Shown: positions 52,299 through 60,266 of the stretch, piece by piece
Layout: each line of letters begins with the position of its first letter
How positions within the stretch are numbered: position 1 is the stretch's first letter
DNA from: Candidatus Limiplasma pullicola
Lineage (GTDB): Bacteria; Bacillota; Clostridia; Christensenellales; Aristaeellaceae
Length of the DNA: 61,434 nucleotides
Direction of reading: 5' to 3'
Assembly: GCA_018710985.1 (NCBI GenBank)
Contig: DVIV01000032.1
Coordinates: 1-61,434 of the forward strand
Program-made: the position numbers and the translations under genes
The notes under the pieces: model-generated
The model's input: only the letters and a program-made list of their open reading frames with translations
Told to the model about the DNA's origin: nothing
The model's database searches: none

Positions 52299-53160
52299 GG
52301 CACAGGATAGGCCCCAGGTTGGCAAAAATCGCCGCCGCCACCCTGGGCCGGTTCATGGTATAGAGGTGAATGCGGTTGACGCCGTTGGCCACCATGTCAA
52401 TGATCTGGTCGGTGGCATAGGCGATGCCCGCCTTTTCCATGCTGTCCGAATCATCGGCGAAACGGTCCAGAATGGCCAGGAAGCGCTGAGGCAGGGTCGC
52501 GTTGCTGAGCCCCACGATGCGGCGAATCTGCCGGGCGTTGACCACGGGCATAATGCCCGCCGTGACGGGGATGCTGATGCCCTTCGCCAGCGCCCGATAG
52601 AGAAAGCGGTAGAGAATATCGTTGTCAAACACCATCTGGGTGGTCAGAAAATCCGCTCCGGCGTCCTGCTTGCGGCGCAGATAGTCCAGATCGGTATCCC
52701 GGTCGGGGGATTCCGGGTGCCCCTCGGGATAGCAGGCCGCGCCGACGCAAAACTCGCCGCGTTTGCGGATGGCGGCGATCAGCTCGGCCGCGTAGCGGAA
52801 GTGCTCCTCTCCCGGAAAGCGCATGCCTTCGGGCAGGTCGCCCCGAAGCGCCAGGACGTTTTGGATGCCCGCCTGCGCGAGGCCGTCCAGCGCCGCATCC
52901 ACCTTGTCCCGCGTGTCGCCCACGCAGGTCAGGTGCGACAGCGCCGTGACGCCATGCTCCTGCACATAGGCGCTGATCTCGCGCGTAAACTGGGGCGCGC
53001 TGCCGGCCGCCCCGCAGGTGACGCTCACATAGGCCGGAGCCAGCGCGCAGATGTCGCTCACCGCGGCCTTTGCCTCCTCCACCTTTTCAAATACCTTGGG
53101 CGGAAAGACCTCGCAGCTCAGATGCACACCCGGCTGTTCAAACAGCTCTCGAATGGTCAA
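52288..53160 (-). CDS. metF: Methylenetetrahydrofolate reductase
   Basis: Makes 5-methyltetrahydrofolate, the methyl donor for the downstream metH. The 290-residue TIM-barrel flavoprotein has the catalytic Glu in CEVFPPK (about residue 17), the S-H-L-T-C strand, LALRGDLPEG with the flavin-binding Asp, and the QMVFDNDILYRFL block. AGGAGG is followed by two candidate TTG codons at 53166 and 53160; the latter has the better 8-base spacing. No SAM riboswitch or T-box is in the 22 bp upstream, so it depends on upstream transcription or on a promoter hidden in the membrane protein gene. Confidence 0.94.
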   Translation of the reverse strand: MTIRELFEQPGVHLSCEVFPPKVFEKVEEAKAAVSDICALAPAYVSVTCGAAGSAPQFTREISAYVQEHGVTALSHLTCVGDTRDKVDAALDGLAQAGIQNVLALRGDLPEGMRFPGEEHFRYAAELIAAIRKRGEFCVGAACYPEGHPESPDRDTDLDYLRRKQDAGADFLTTQMVFDNDILYRFLYRALAKGISIPVTAGIMPVVNARQIRRIVGLSNATLPQRFLAILDRFADDSDSMEKAGIAYATDQIIDMVANGVNRIHLYTMNRPRVAAAIFANLGPILCHGC

Positions 53161-53182
53161 TCGCAACGCCTCCTATAACGGA

Positions 53183-54904
53183 TCAATAGAACTGGAAGAA
53201 ATAGACGCCGCCCATTTCGCTGTAAATCATGTAATCGCAGGCGGGGTCCACCTTTTCACGCAGATAGTCAATCACCAGCGCAGGCGGCGGGTCCACGACG
53301 CCGGAGGCGATGCATACATCATAGCGCAGGAGCTCGCCGGGGTCGAAGTTGAGCAGGTCGATGCCAAAGGCTGCGAACTGTTCCACCGTGGCAGGCGAAC
53401 GCAGGTTCCACCCGCCCCAGCAAACCACGTTATGCGGGATGCCCTCGCTTACGTCCGGGAACAGGCGCGTATCGACCGCCAGCGTCAGGTCATGGATAAA
53501 CAGCATATCCGGGTTCCACAGGGCGTACTCGTCCAGCGCAGCCGCCGGGTCACCTACCTCGGCCGCTGCCGCCTCATCAGGCAGCAGTGCAGGGACGAGG
53601 AAAGCCAGCATTCCCCCGCAGGCACACAGCAGAACCGCCGCGAGCACGGAGGATATGCCCATACGCGCGCGCCGCGTCGAAAAGGCAGGCAGGCATGCCG
53701 GCAGCATTCCGAAGGTAAAGGCCGCAAAGGGTAGAAAAACCAGCCATAGCACACGCGTAGGCAGGCGGCCTTCCAGCGCCAGATAGCCCAGCGCAGCGGC
53801 CAGCACCGCCGCATTGGCCAGCAGGCCTGCCAGCAGGCGCGGTCTGCGAGGCCCCCTCACACAGGCCAACGCCACCCCCAGCACCCACAGGCCGGCGGTA
53901 ATGCAAAACACCCAGGAAAACGACAGGCTGCCATTGACGGCGGTTTCAAGGGAGCGCAGGGCATCCTGCGCGTCCGCGGACTGCACGCCCGCTTCCTCGC
54001 AGGCCGCCAGCAGCGTTTGGAGAGACTCGGTCGTGATATCGGTATCCAAAAAGAAATAGGCGTTGGCGCGCTGGATGGTGCCCTCCGACCAGCCCACCGC
54101 CTCAAAGGCATCCGCGGGGATCTCGGAAACGGCATGATAGTCCAGCAGTGCCGACCGTGCCTCCTGCCATGCCAGATAGTTCTGCTGCCCGCTGGCGGAG
54201 ATCTCCACGGCGCGCCAGCCCATCAGGCAGGCGATTGCCACCAGGCAGCCTGCCCCGGCCATCAGCATGGCCCTGCCGCGGGCGCGGCGGTTATCCCCGC
54301 TTCTCAAGAGCCACGAGATCAGCAGCGCCAGCCCGGCAAAGGCCAGCACCGGCCACAGCGCCTCCTTGCGCAGCGCATAGGCAAACGCAATCGGAGGCAG
54401 CGCCGCTACGACGCCCAGCACCGCCTGCCTGGGCGTGGCCTGCTCCCGGTCCACGGAAAGGAGCTGCAATACCGCCGCCGCGCCCAGCATGGCCGCCGTC
54501 TGCGTAAAGGTGATGCGGGTGCATACCTCCAGGCACAGGCACGCAAACGCCACGGCAGCCGCGGCGCCCAGCCACAGCGGCCGGCCCGCGTTGACAAAGC
54601 ACTGCATCAGGGCCTTTGTGCACATCCATACCGACAGGCACAGCAGGGCGATCTGAAACACGGAAAACCACGCCACCGTGGGAAACGCCAGCGCCAGCCA
54701 GTGCATGGGCCAGGCCAGCAGACCGTGAATGAAGATGTGGAAGCTGGCCGGCTCTCCCGTTTCATAGCCCATGAAGGACCGGAGAATGGTGATGTCGTCG
54801 TTCTGGCAATAGCGCCAGTCCAGGCGCAGGGCGATGAGGACAAACATCACGGCCGTAATGCCCAGCCCGATCAGCCAGCAAAGGCGGCGGTTGCGGTTGC
54901 GCAT
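53183..54904 (-). CDS. Multi-pass membrane protein, GT-C-like, tandem paralogue A
   Basis: A 573-residue protein with about ten to twelve hydrophobic segments, a large loop after about residue 255 and a hydrophilic C-terminal domain of about 110 residues. The first extracytoplasmic loop has QNDDITILRSFMGYETG, an acidic D-D pair where GT-C glycosyltransferases keep catalytic residues. The C-terminal domain (IHDLTLAVDTRLFPD; CWGGWNLRS; VVDPPP; YLREKVDP) is highly conserved with its neighbour at 54923. I do not recognise a named family; lipid-linked sugar transfer outside the cell is inferred from context. Confidence 0.7.
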   Translation of the reverse strand: MRNRNRRLCWLIGLGITAVMFVLIALRLDWRYCQNDDITILRSFMGYETGEPASFHIFIHGLLAWPMHWLALAFPTVAWFSVFQIALLCLSVWMCTKALMQCFVNAGRPLWLGAAAAVAFACLCLEVCTRITFTQTAAMLGAAAVLQLLSVDREQATPRQAVLGVVAALPPIAFAYALRKEALWPVLAFAGLALLISWLLRSGDNRRARGRAMLMAGAGCLVAIACLMGWRAVEISASGQQNYLAWQEARSALLDYHAVSEIPADAFEAVGWSEGTIQRANAYFFLDTDITTESLQTLLAACEEAGVQSADAQDALRSLETAVNGSLSFSWVFCITAGLWVLGVALACVRGPRRPRLLAGLLANAAVLAAALGYLALEGRLPTRVLWLVFLPFAAFTFGMLPACLPAFSTRRARMGISSVLAAVLLCACGGMLAFLVPALLPDEAAAAEVGDPAAALDEYALWNPDMLFIHDLTLAVDTRLFPDVSEGIPHNVVCWGGWNLRSPATVEQFAAFGIDLLNFDPGELLRYDVCIASGVVDPPPALVIDYLREKVDPACDYMIYSEMGGVYFFQFY

Positions 54905-54922
54905 GCGTTTTCCCTCCCGGAA

Positions 54923-56659
54923 TCAAGGAATGTAGAACTGAAAGAAATAGGCGAAGCCGTACTCCCCGTAGATCATGCAGTCCACGTTGGGGTCCACCTT
55001 CTCGCGCAGATAGTTGAGCAGGTGGTTGGGCGGCGGGTCCACCACCGCGGTGGCAAAGAGCACATCATCGCGCAGGAAGGTTTCGGGCGGAAAGTGCAGA
55101 AGGTCGATGTCGAAATGGGCAAACTGCTCGATGCTCTCCTGACTGCGCAGGCCCCAGCCGCCCCAGTAACTCACATTATGCGCCATGCCCTGCGACGTAT
55201 CCGGAAACAGCCGCATATCCCCCACCAGCGTGATGTCATGGATGATGAGCATGTCCTCGTTCATCAGGGCGTATTCCAGCAGATCGCTGACCGGGTTCCC
55301 ATACTCGGCCTCATACTCCTCATCGGGGAGGAGCTCGGGGATCTGAAGCGCCAGATGCCACCCGCAAAGGCCCACGCACGCCGCCAGGGAAAGCGCCGAC
55401 AGAGCCTTGGCTGCCCGTCCGGACAAGGCGCGGGGAAGCAGGCCAAACCCCATGGCAGCCGCCGGCAAAAGCGCCATCAGCGCCGCGCGCAGCGGCAGGC
55501 GCCCCTTGTCAAAAGCCAGATACCCCAGCATGGCAGCCGCCAAAAGCACGGTCAAAAGCAGCGTGCCCAGCGTCTTGAAGCGTTCACCGGCAGGCAGCAG
55601 CGCGGCTCCCGCAGCGGCGACGGCCAGCACCGCCGCCAGCAGCCACAGGCTGGGGACCGCGGTGGGATTGTCCGCCGGAAAGGCCGACAGCACTTCCGCC
55701 GCTTCCTCCATGCGCGCGGACAGCGATGAATCGCGCGTCGCGTGTACATAGGCGGTAAGCTGATCAAACGCTTCGGTTGAAATGCTCTCATCGAGAAAAA
55801 ACCACTGAGAGCCCACCATGGCGGCCGTGTTGGCGCTCCACCCCACGCGGTCCAGCTCCTCCTGGGGAATTCCCTCAAAGCCATAGCGGTCCATCAAATC
55901 CTCGGTCGAGGCCTGCCAGGCCAGGTAATCGCGCGCACCGTTGGCGTCGATTTCCCATTCCCGAAGCCCGGCCAGTCCGGCCATCACCACCGCCGCAAGC
56001 ACAACGGAAGCCGCCAGGGGCTTCATGCTTTTCAGCCGGCCAAAGCCGTACTCCCGCGCCGCCACATACAAAAGCGCCACCCCGCAAAAGCCCAGAACCG
56101 GCAAAGCGGCCACCTGCCGCATAGCGTAGGCAAGCACCAGCAGCACCAGCGCCAACCCCATGCCGCGCAAAATCGCCCCGAAGGACGCGCCCTCATGGTT
56201 GACCGACAGGATCTGCAAAACCGCCGCCGCGCCCAGAAGCGCCGCCGTCTGGGTAAAGGTGATGCGGGTGGCATAGGGCAGCACAAAGGCGCAGGTAAAG
56301 GCCAGCGCAAACAAAGCGCCCAGCCAGAGCGGCTTTTTCGCCCCGGCAAAGCGCTGCATGATGCTTTTTTGACAGACCACGGAGGCCAGAAACAGAAACG
56401 CCAGCTGCATCCAGCTAAACCAGGCCACCCCCGGCGCGGCCAGACCCAGCCAGTGGAGCGGCCAGGCCAGCAGCCCGTGCAGGTAGATGTGAAAATGGGC
56501 CGGAACGCCCGTTTCATACCCCATGAAGGAGCGCAGGATCCCCGAATCATCGTTCACGGCATACTGGGGGTCCAGCACGAGGAAGATGAAGGCGAACATC
56601 GCCGCCGTCATCCCCAGGCCCGCCAGCCAGCAAACAACTCCCCTGCGGCGTTTGGTCAT
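54923..56659 (-). CDS. Multi-pass membrane protein, GT-C-like, tandem paralogue B
   Basis: A 578-residue paralogue of the next gene. It shares VNDDSGILRSFMGYETG in the first loop, HGLLAWPLHWLGLA, TRITFTQTAALLGAAAVLQ and the whole C-terminal domain (IHDITLVGDMRLFPD; YWGGWGLRS; VVDPPP; YLREKVDP; ending YFFQFY). The membrane core has diverged more than the loop and C-terminal domain, suggesting both keep the same chemistry with different acceptors or donors. Its ATG overlaps the GT2 stop (ATGA), so it is coupled to the GtrB-like enzyme. Confidence 0.7.
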   Translation of the reverse strand: MTKRRRGVVCWLAGLGMTAAMFAFIFLVLDPQYAVNDDSGILRSFMGYETGVPAHFHIYLHGLLAWPLHWLGLAAPGVAWFSWMQLAFLFLASVVCQKSIMQRFAGAKKPLWLGALFALAFTCAFVLPYATRITFTQTAALLGAAAVLQILSVNHEGASFGAILRGMGLALVLLVLAYAMRQVAALPVLGFCGVALLYVAAREYGFGRLKSMKPLAASVVLAAVVMAGLAGLREWEIDANGARDYLAWQASTEDLMDRYGFEGIPQEELDRVGWSANTAAMVGSQWFFLDESISTEAFDQLTAYVHATRDSSLSARMEEAAEVLSAFPADNPTAVPSLWLLAAVLAVAAAGAALLPAGERFKTLGTLLLTVLLAAAMLGYLAFDKGRLPLRAALMALLPAAAMGFGLLPRALSGRAAKALSALSLAACVGLCGWHLALQIPELLPDEEYEAEYGNPVSDLLEYALMNEDMLIIHDITLVGDMRLFPDTSQGMAHNVSYWGGWGLRSQESIEQFAHFDIDLLHFPPETFLRDDVLFATAVVDPPPNHLLNYLREKVDPNVDCMIYGEYGFAYFFQFYIP

Positions 56660-57606
56660 GCGCGTCCCTCCTCATCCTCCTTCTGGCCGTCGGCAATCTC
56701 CACCAGATAGGGCGGACGGCGGCGCGAGGCATCAAACGTGCGCCACAGATACGCGCCCAGCAGCCCAAGCGTCATCATGACCACTCCGAAGCTGAGCAGC
56801 TGGAAAATGAACATCATCGTCCAGCCCGTCACGTCGATGCGGCCCGTCAGCTTGGACACCAGCGCGTCGATGGCCCAGATGACCGAGACGATCACGGACA
56901 GAAAGCCCAGCCCCGTCACGATCGTGATGGGCAGCGTGGAAAAGCTGAACAGCGTATCCGCCACCAGGCGGATCTTCTTTTTGAGCGTCCAGCGGCTCTT
57001 GCCGATTTTGCGCTCGCGGCGGATGTAGGTAACCACGCCGGTTTTGAAGCCGCTCCAGAGGATCTGGCCGGTGAGGGCGCTGTTGGGCTCGTCCATGCGC
57101 TTGAGCACCTCGATCACGCGGCGGTCCACCAGAAACACGTCGAATCCCTTTTGGGGCATGCCCGGCAGGGCGAACTTGCGGGTCATGGCGTAGTACAGAT
57201 CCGCGAAAAACTCCTGCGAGCGGCTTTCCTCCCGGCCCTCGCGCACGGCCAGCACCACGTTGTTGCCGCTCTGCCAGCTTCGGTACATGTCCAGCAGCAT
57301 TTCGCTGGGCTCCTGGAGGTCGGCGGCCTTGACCACCGCGCAGTCGCCCGTGGCATTGACCAGGCCGCAGAGCGTCGCGGCGTCGCTTCCGAAGTTGCGC
57401 GAGAGGTGGAAGATGCGGATGCGGCCGTCCCTTCTGGCCAGCTCCCGCATGACCTCGTAGCTGTTGTCGCCGCTACCGTCGTCTACGAGGATCAGCTCGA
57501 TGTCGAAATCCGCCTTGTCCAGCACCTTTTCCTTAAGATCGTCATAGAGCGGGGGCAGGTTTTCGGCGTTGTAATATACGGGCACCACAATGCTCATCTT
57601 AGGCAT
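56656..57606 (-). CDS. GT2 family polyprenyl-phosphate glycosyltransferase (GtrB/CsbB-like)
   Basis: A 316-residue enzyme of the DPM1/GtrB type. The GT-A domain shows SIVVPVYYNAENLPPL, the LVDDGSGDNSYEV nucleotide site, FHLSRNFGSDAA and the acidic KAADLQEP in the place of the D-x-D motif. Two C-terminal membrane helices at about 225-250 and 262-290 anchor it. Such enzymes load a sugar from a nucleotide onto undecaprenyl phosphate for use outside the cell. It overlaps the FdtA-like gene by 8 bases upstream and paralogue B downstream. Confidence 0.92.
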   Translation of the reverse strand: MPKMSIVVPVYYNAENLPPLYDDLKEKVLDKADFDIELILVDDGSGDNSYEVMRELARRDGRIRIFHLSRNFGSDAATLCGLVNATGDCAVVKAADLQEPSEMLLDMYRSWQSGNNVVLAVREGREESRSQEFFADLYYAMTRKFALPGMPQKGFDVFLVDRRVIEVLKRMDEPNSALTGQILWSGFKTGVVTYIRRERKIGKSRWTLKKKIRLVADTLFSFSTLPITIVTGLGFLSVIVSVIWAIDALVSKLTGRIDVTGWTMMFIFQLLSFGVVMMTLGLLGAYLWRTFDASRRRPPYLVEIADGQKEDEEGRA

Positions 57607-58015
57607 GGCCGCTTACCTCCCGCACGAACGCGTCGTAATCGCGGATGTATTCCTCCGCGTCGTACGGCTCGCTGGAGAGCACCAGCAGCACCGAATCGGG
57701 CGAAAAATCGTACATATCCTTCCACACCATTCTGGGCAGATAGAGTCCTGTGTGCGGCCGGTTGATGGAAAAGACCGCCTCGTTGCCCACGCCGTCGCGC
57801 ACGCGCACCTTGCTCTGCCCCGCCACGTTGATGAGCACAAATTCGCTCCTGCGGTTGGCATGGCAGCCGCGCACCACATTGGCATCGCTGCCGTAGATGT
57901 AGAACACGCGTTTGATCTCAAAGGGGATATCCTTCATGCCCTCGACCACCACCAGATGGCCGCGTTCATCGCCGTGCTGGGGAAATTCCAGCATACGGAC
58001 CGAATCGGTGCGCAT
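57599..58015 (-). CDS. FdtA/QdtA-like dTDP-sugar 3,4-ketoisomerase (WxcM-like)
   Basis: A 138-residue cupin. The pattern DERGHLVVVE, FEIKRVFYIYG, RGCHANRRSEFVLINVAG and HTGLYLPRMVWKDMYDFS fits the FdtA/QdtA/WxcM family, which converts dTDP-4-keto-6-deoxyglucose to its 3-keto isomer; the histidine of RGCHAN is the expected base. With the DegT aminotransferase and an acyltransferase in the same unit the product would be a dTDP-3-acylamino-3,6-dideoxyhexose (Fuc3NAc or Qui3NAc type, inferred). rmlA and rmlB are not in the window. Confidence 0.88.
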   Translation of the reverse strand: MRTDSVRMLEFPQHGDERGHLVVVEGMKDIPFEIKRVFYIYGSDANVVRGCHANRRSEFVLINVAGQSKVRVRDGVGNEAVFSINRPHTGLYLPRMVWKDMYDFSPDSVLLVLSSEPYDAEEYIRDYDAFVREVSGHA

Positions 58016-58018
58016 GGT

Positions 58019-59023
58019 TCATTCCTCCCGGTATCTTTTGGTATAGATGCGGTTGAGCGAATGGAGGGAGCCGTAGCCCTCCTTGTTTTGAATCAGGCCG
58101 GTATTGAGCACGCGGCCCCGGTCGTGCGTGCTGGTGCCGAAAGAGACACACCTCGCGCCCAGCGCCAGCCCTTCGCGCACCACGCTGTCGTAGAGGTAGG
58201 TGGAGGGCACGCAGCCTTTGAGGGGTGCGGTGGCCAGGTACTGCGTGTGCAAAACGCGCGCCTGGCTGAACCAGAACAGGCACGCGCCCGCAACCATATC
58301 GCCCTCCGGCGTAAACACGCCCAGAAAGCGCACCTCGTCGCGAAGCCTTGCGTCATGGAAATCCACCAGCTCCGCCAGCGTATGCACGGGCGTGGCGTCA
58401 AATTTTTTCAGGTTCTGGCACAGCAGGCCGTAAAAGGCCGCCAGCTCTTCCCGCGTATGCAGGGGGCGGTCGGAAAGCCCGGCCTTGACGCACTTTTTGA
58501 GGTCGTAGCGCTTGTTGAAGCTGTAGGCGGCCACCAGCTCCTCATGCGTGCGACCCGCGAGGGGCACATAGGCGGCGATCTCCAGCTCGTCGGTATAGCC
58601 CGCGTGGTAGAGGGCGTATTGCAGCGCGTCGGTGGGTAGAGTGCTGAACAGGTCGCTGGTGAGCTTAAGCTCGGCCGCGCCGAAGCCCTGCTCCCGCCAG
58701 AAATCGTCCAGCTGCGAAACCAGCGTCACCAGTCGCGGCGCACGAAGGAGCGCGGGCGCAATGACCAGCCCGCCGAAGGTGCTGCCCGGATGGGAACGCA
58801 GCATGCGCACCCCATCCACGACCTGCGCGGCGGCGGGGCAGACGGCTACCAGCTCCTGCCCATCCAGCGCCATCAGGGACGCGTCCTCAAACCGCCCGCT
58901 GGGATGGTAGCCCAAAAACCGGCGCGTCTGCAGAAAGGTGCCGTTTGCGGACCCTTCCATCACGAAGCGGTCCCAGCGTTCGTCCCACGAAGGGTCGTAG
59001 GGCAAAAGATGAAAAGTATCCAT
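58019..59023 (-). CDS. GNAT/FemAB-like acyltransferase
   Basis: A 334-residue protein with the doubled GNAT fold of the FemAB-like/Acetyltransf_6 group: SFNKRYDLKKCVKAGL in the middle and a second half with MVAGACLFWFSQARVLHTQYLATAP, then ALGARCVSFGTS. In this unit it most likely acylates the 3-amino group of the sugar made by the neighbouring enzymes, although FemAB-like proteins also use aminoacyl-tRNA. AAAGGAGAG precedes the ATG; spacing to neighbours is 3 and 9 bp. Confidence 0.8.
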   Translation of the reverse strand: MDTFHLLPYDPSWDERWDRFVMEGSANGTFLQTRRFLGYHPSGRFEDASLMALDGQELVAVCPAAAQVVDGVRMLRSHPGSTFGGLVIAPALLRAPRLVTLVSQLDDFWREQGFGAAELKLTSDLFSTLPTDALQYALYHAGYTDELEIAAYVPLAGRTHEELVAAYSFNKRYDLKKCVKAGLSDRPLHTREELAAFYGLLCQNLKKFDATPVHTLAELVDFHDARLRDEVRFLGVFTPEGDMVAGACLFWFSQARVLHTQYLATAPLKGCVPSTYLYDSVVREGLALGARCVSFGTSTHDRGRVLNTGLIQNKEGYGSLHSLNRIYTKRYREE

Positions 59024-59032
59024 GGCTCTCCT

Positions 59033-60142
59033 TTACGGGCGGAAGCGGTTGATGGTGTCGATCACGAAGGCCTGCTCGTCCTCACGCAGGCCGTTGAACA
59101 TGGGCAGGCTGAGCACCTCGCGGGCGTTTTTCTCAGTGATGGGGAAATCGCCCTCATGGTAGCCCAGGTAGCGGTAAGCCTCGCTCAGATGCGGCGGAAT
59201 GGGATAGTGGATCTCGCTGCCGATGCCGTTTTCCAAAAGCCACGCCTTGAGCGCGTCGCGGTGCGGGCTGTGGATGACGAACTGATGCCACGTGCTTTCC
59301 ACGCCCGGCCGCACCTTGGGCAGCGCGAGAAATTCCGTGCTCAGGCCATTGAGATAGCGCGCGGCGATCTTGCGGCGCTCCGCGTTGAGCTCGTTCAGAA
59401 AGCCCAGCTTGACATGAAGCAGCCCGGCCTGAAGCTCGTCCAGGCGGCTGTTGGCGCCTACGACCTCGTTGTGGTACTTGACGCGGCTGCCATAGTTGCG
59501 AAGCGCCCGGCACCGCCCGGCGAGCTCCTCGTCGTCTGTCACGATGGCGCCGCCGTCGCCGAAAGCGCCCAGGCCCTTGGTGGGATAGAAGCTGAAGCAG
59601 CCGATATCGCCGAAGGTGCCGGATTGTTTCCCGTGAAACAGGGTGCCGTGGCTCTGCGCGCAGTCCTCCACGAGCCGGAGGCCGTATTTTTGCACGATCC
59701 GGCTGATCTCATCCATGTCGCAGGTCTGGCCGAAGAGATGCACGGCCAAAATGGCCCTGGTTCTGGGCGTGACGGCAGCCTCGATGCGGCCGGCGTCGAT
59801 GTTGTCGTATTCGTCCGGCTCGACAAACACGGGCGAAGCGCCGTTGATGGTAATGCCCATCACGCAGGCGATGTAGGCGTTTGCGCAGACGATGACCTCG
59901 TCCCCCGGCCCGATGCCCAAAAGGCGAAAGGCCATCCACAGCGCATCCAGCCCGCTGGCCAGCCCCACGCAGCATCTGGCTCCGAGATAGTCGGCGAACG
60001 CCTGCTCAAAGGCGGATACCTCCTTGCCAAGGATGTACCAGCCGCTTCGAAGCACCTCCAGCGCCTTTTTTTCATATTCGGCGGCATGCAGCTCAAAGGG
60101 CCGCTTGAGGTCATTGGCGGGAATGGTAACTGCCTGCGCCAT
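59033..60142 (-). CDS. DegT/DnrJ/EryC1/StrS aminotransferase (FdtB/QdtB-like)
   Basis: PLP enzyme that aminates a keto sugar on a nucleotide carrier. The 369-residue protein has the family motifs GLASGLDALWMAF, DEVIVCANAYIA, VEDCAQSHG and the PLP lysine Lys189 in SFYPTKGLGAFGDGGA. Together with the FdtA-like ketoisomerase it should yield a 3-amino-3,6-dideoxyhexose. It is the first gene of the glycan run, behind the promoter at 60178-60205. A near-parS sequence lies in its coding region. Confidence 0.93.
   Translation of the reverse strand: MAQAVTIPANDLKRPFELHAAEYEKKALEVLRSGWYILGKEVSAFEQAFADYLGARCCVGLASGLDALWMAFRLLGIGPGDEVIVCANAYIACVMGITINGASPVFVEPDEYDNIDAGRIEAAVTPRTRAILAVHLFGQTCDMDEISRIVQKYGLRLVEDCAQSHGTLFHGKQSGTFGDIGCFSFYPTKGLGAFGDGGAIVTDDEELAGRCRALRNYGSRVKYHNEVVGANSRLDELQAGLLHVKLGFLNELNAERRKIAARYLNGLSTEFLALPKVRPGVESTWHQFVIHSPHRDALKAWLLENGIGSEIHYPIPPHLSEAYRYLGYHEGDFPITEKNAREVLSLPMFNGLREDEQAFVIDTINRFRP
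59625..59640. other. parS-like site, 15 of 16, inside the aminotransferase gene
   Basis: TGTTTCCCGTGAAACA differs from the parS consensus only in one central base (CACGTG to CCCGTG). Because the central bases matter for ParB, it may be weaker than the two other sites. Confidence 0.6.
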
Positions 60143-60177
60143 AAAGCACGCTCCTCATCGACATCAAATTCCATTTC

Positions 60178-60205
60178 ATTATAATGGTTCCGCGGGGATT
60201 GTCAA
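60178..60205 (-). promoter_or_regulatory. Sigma-A promoter of the glycan/methionine run
   Basis: TTGACA (60200-60205), 16-bp spacer, TATAAT (60178-60183): both hexamers are consensus. It is the only clear promoter seen for the genes from 60142 down to 47845. Confidence 0.88.
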
Positions 60206-60227
60206 CAAGGGCGCATTGCGGTACAAT
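60199..60227 (+). promoter_or_regulatory. Sigma-A promoter of the second GtrA gene
   Basis: TTGTCA (60199-60204), 17-bp spacer, TACAAT (60222-60227). Its -35 hexamer occupies the same bases as the -35 hexamer of the divergent promoter at 60178-60205. Confidence 0.82.
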
Positions 60228-60266
60228 GGCACAAGCCCGCCTGCCCGGCGGCAGAAGGAGGACCCC

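Noticed and set aside
53161-53182. SAM riboswitch or T-box before metF
   Set aside because: Only 22 bp separate metF from the upstream gene; there is no room for one.
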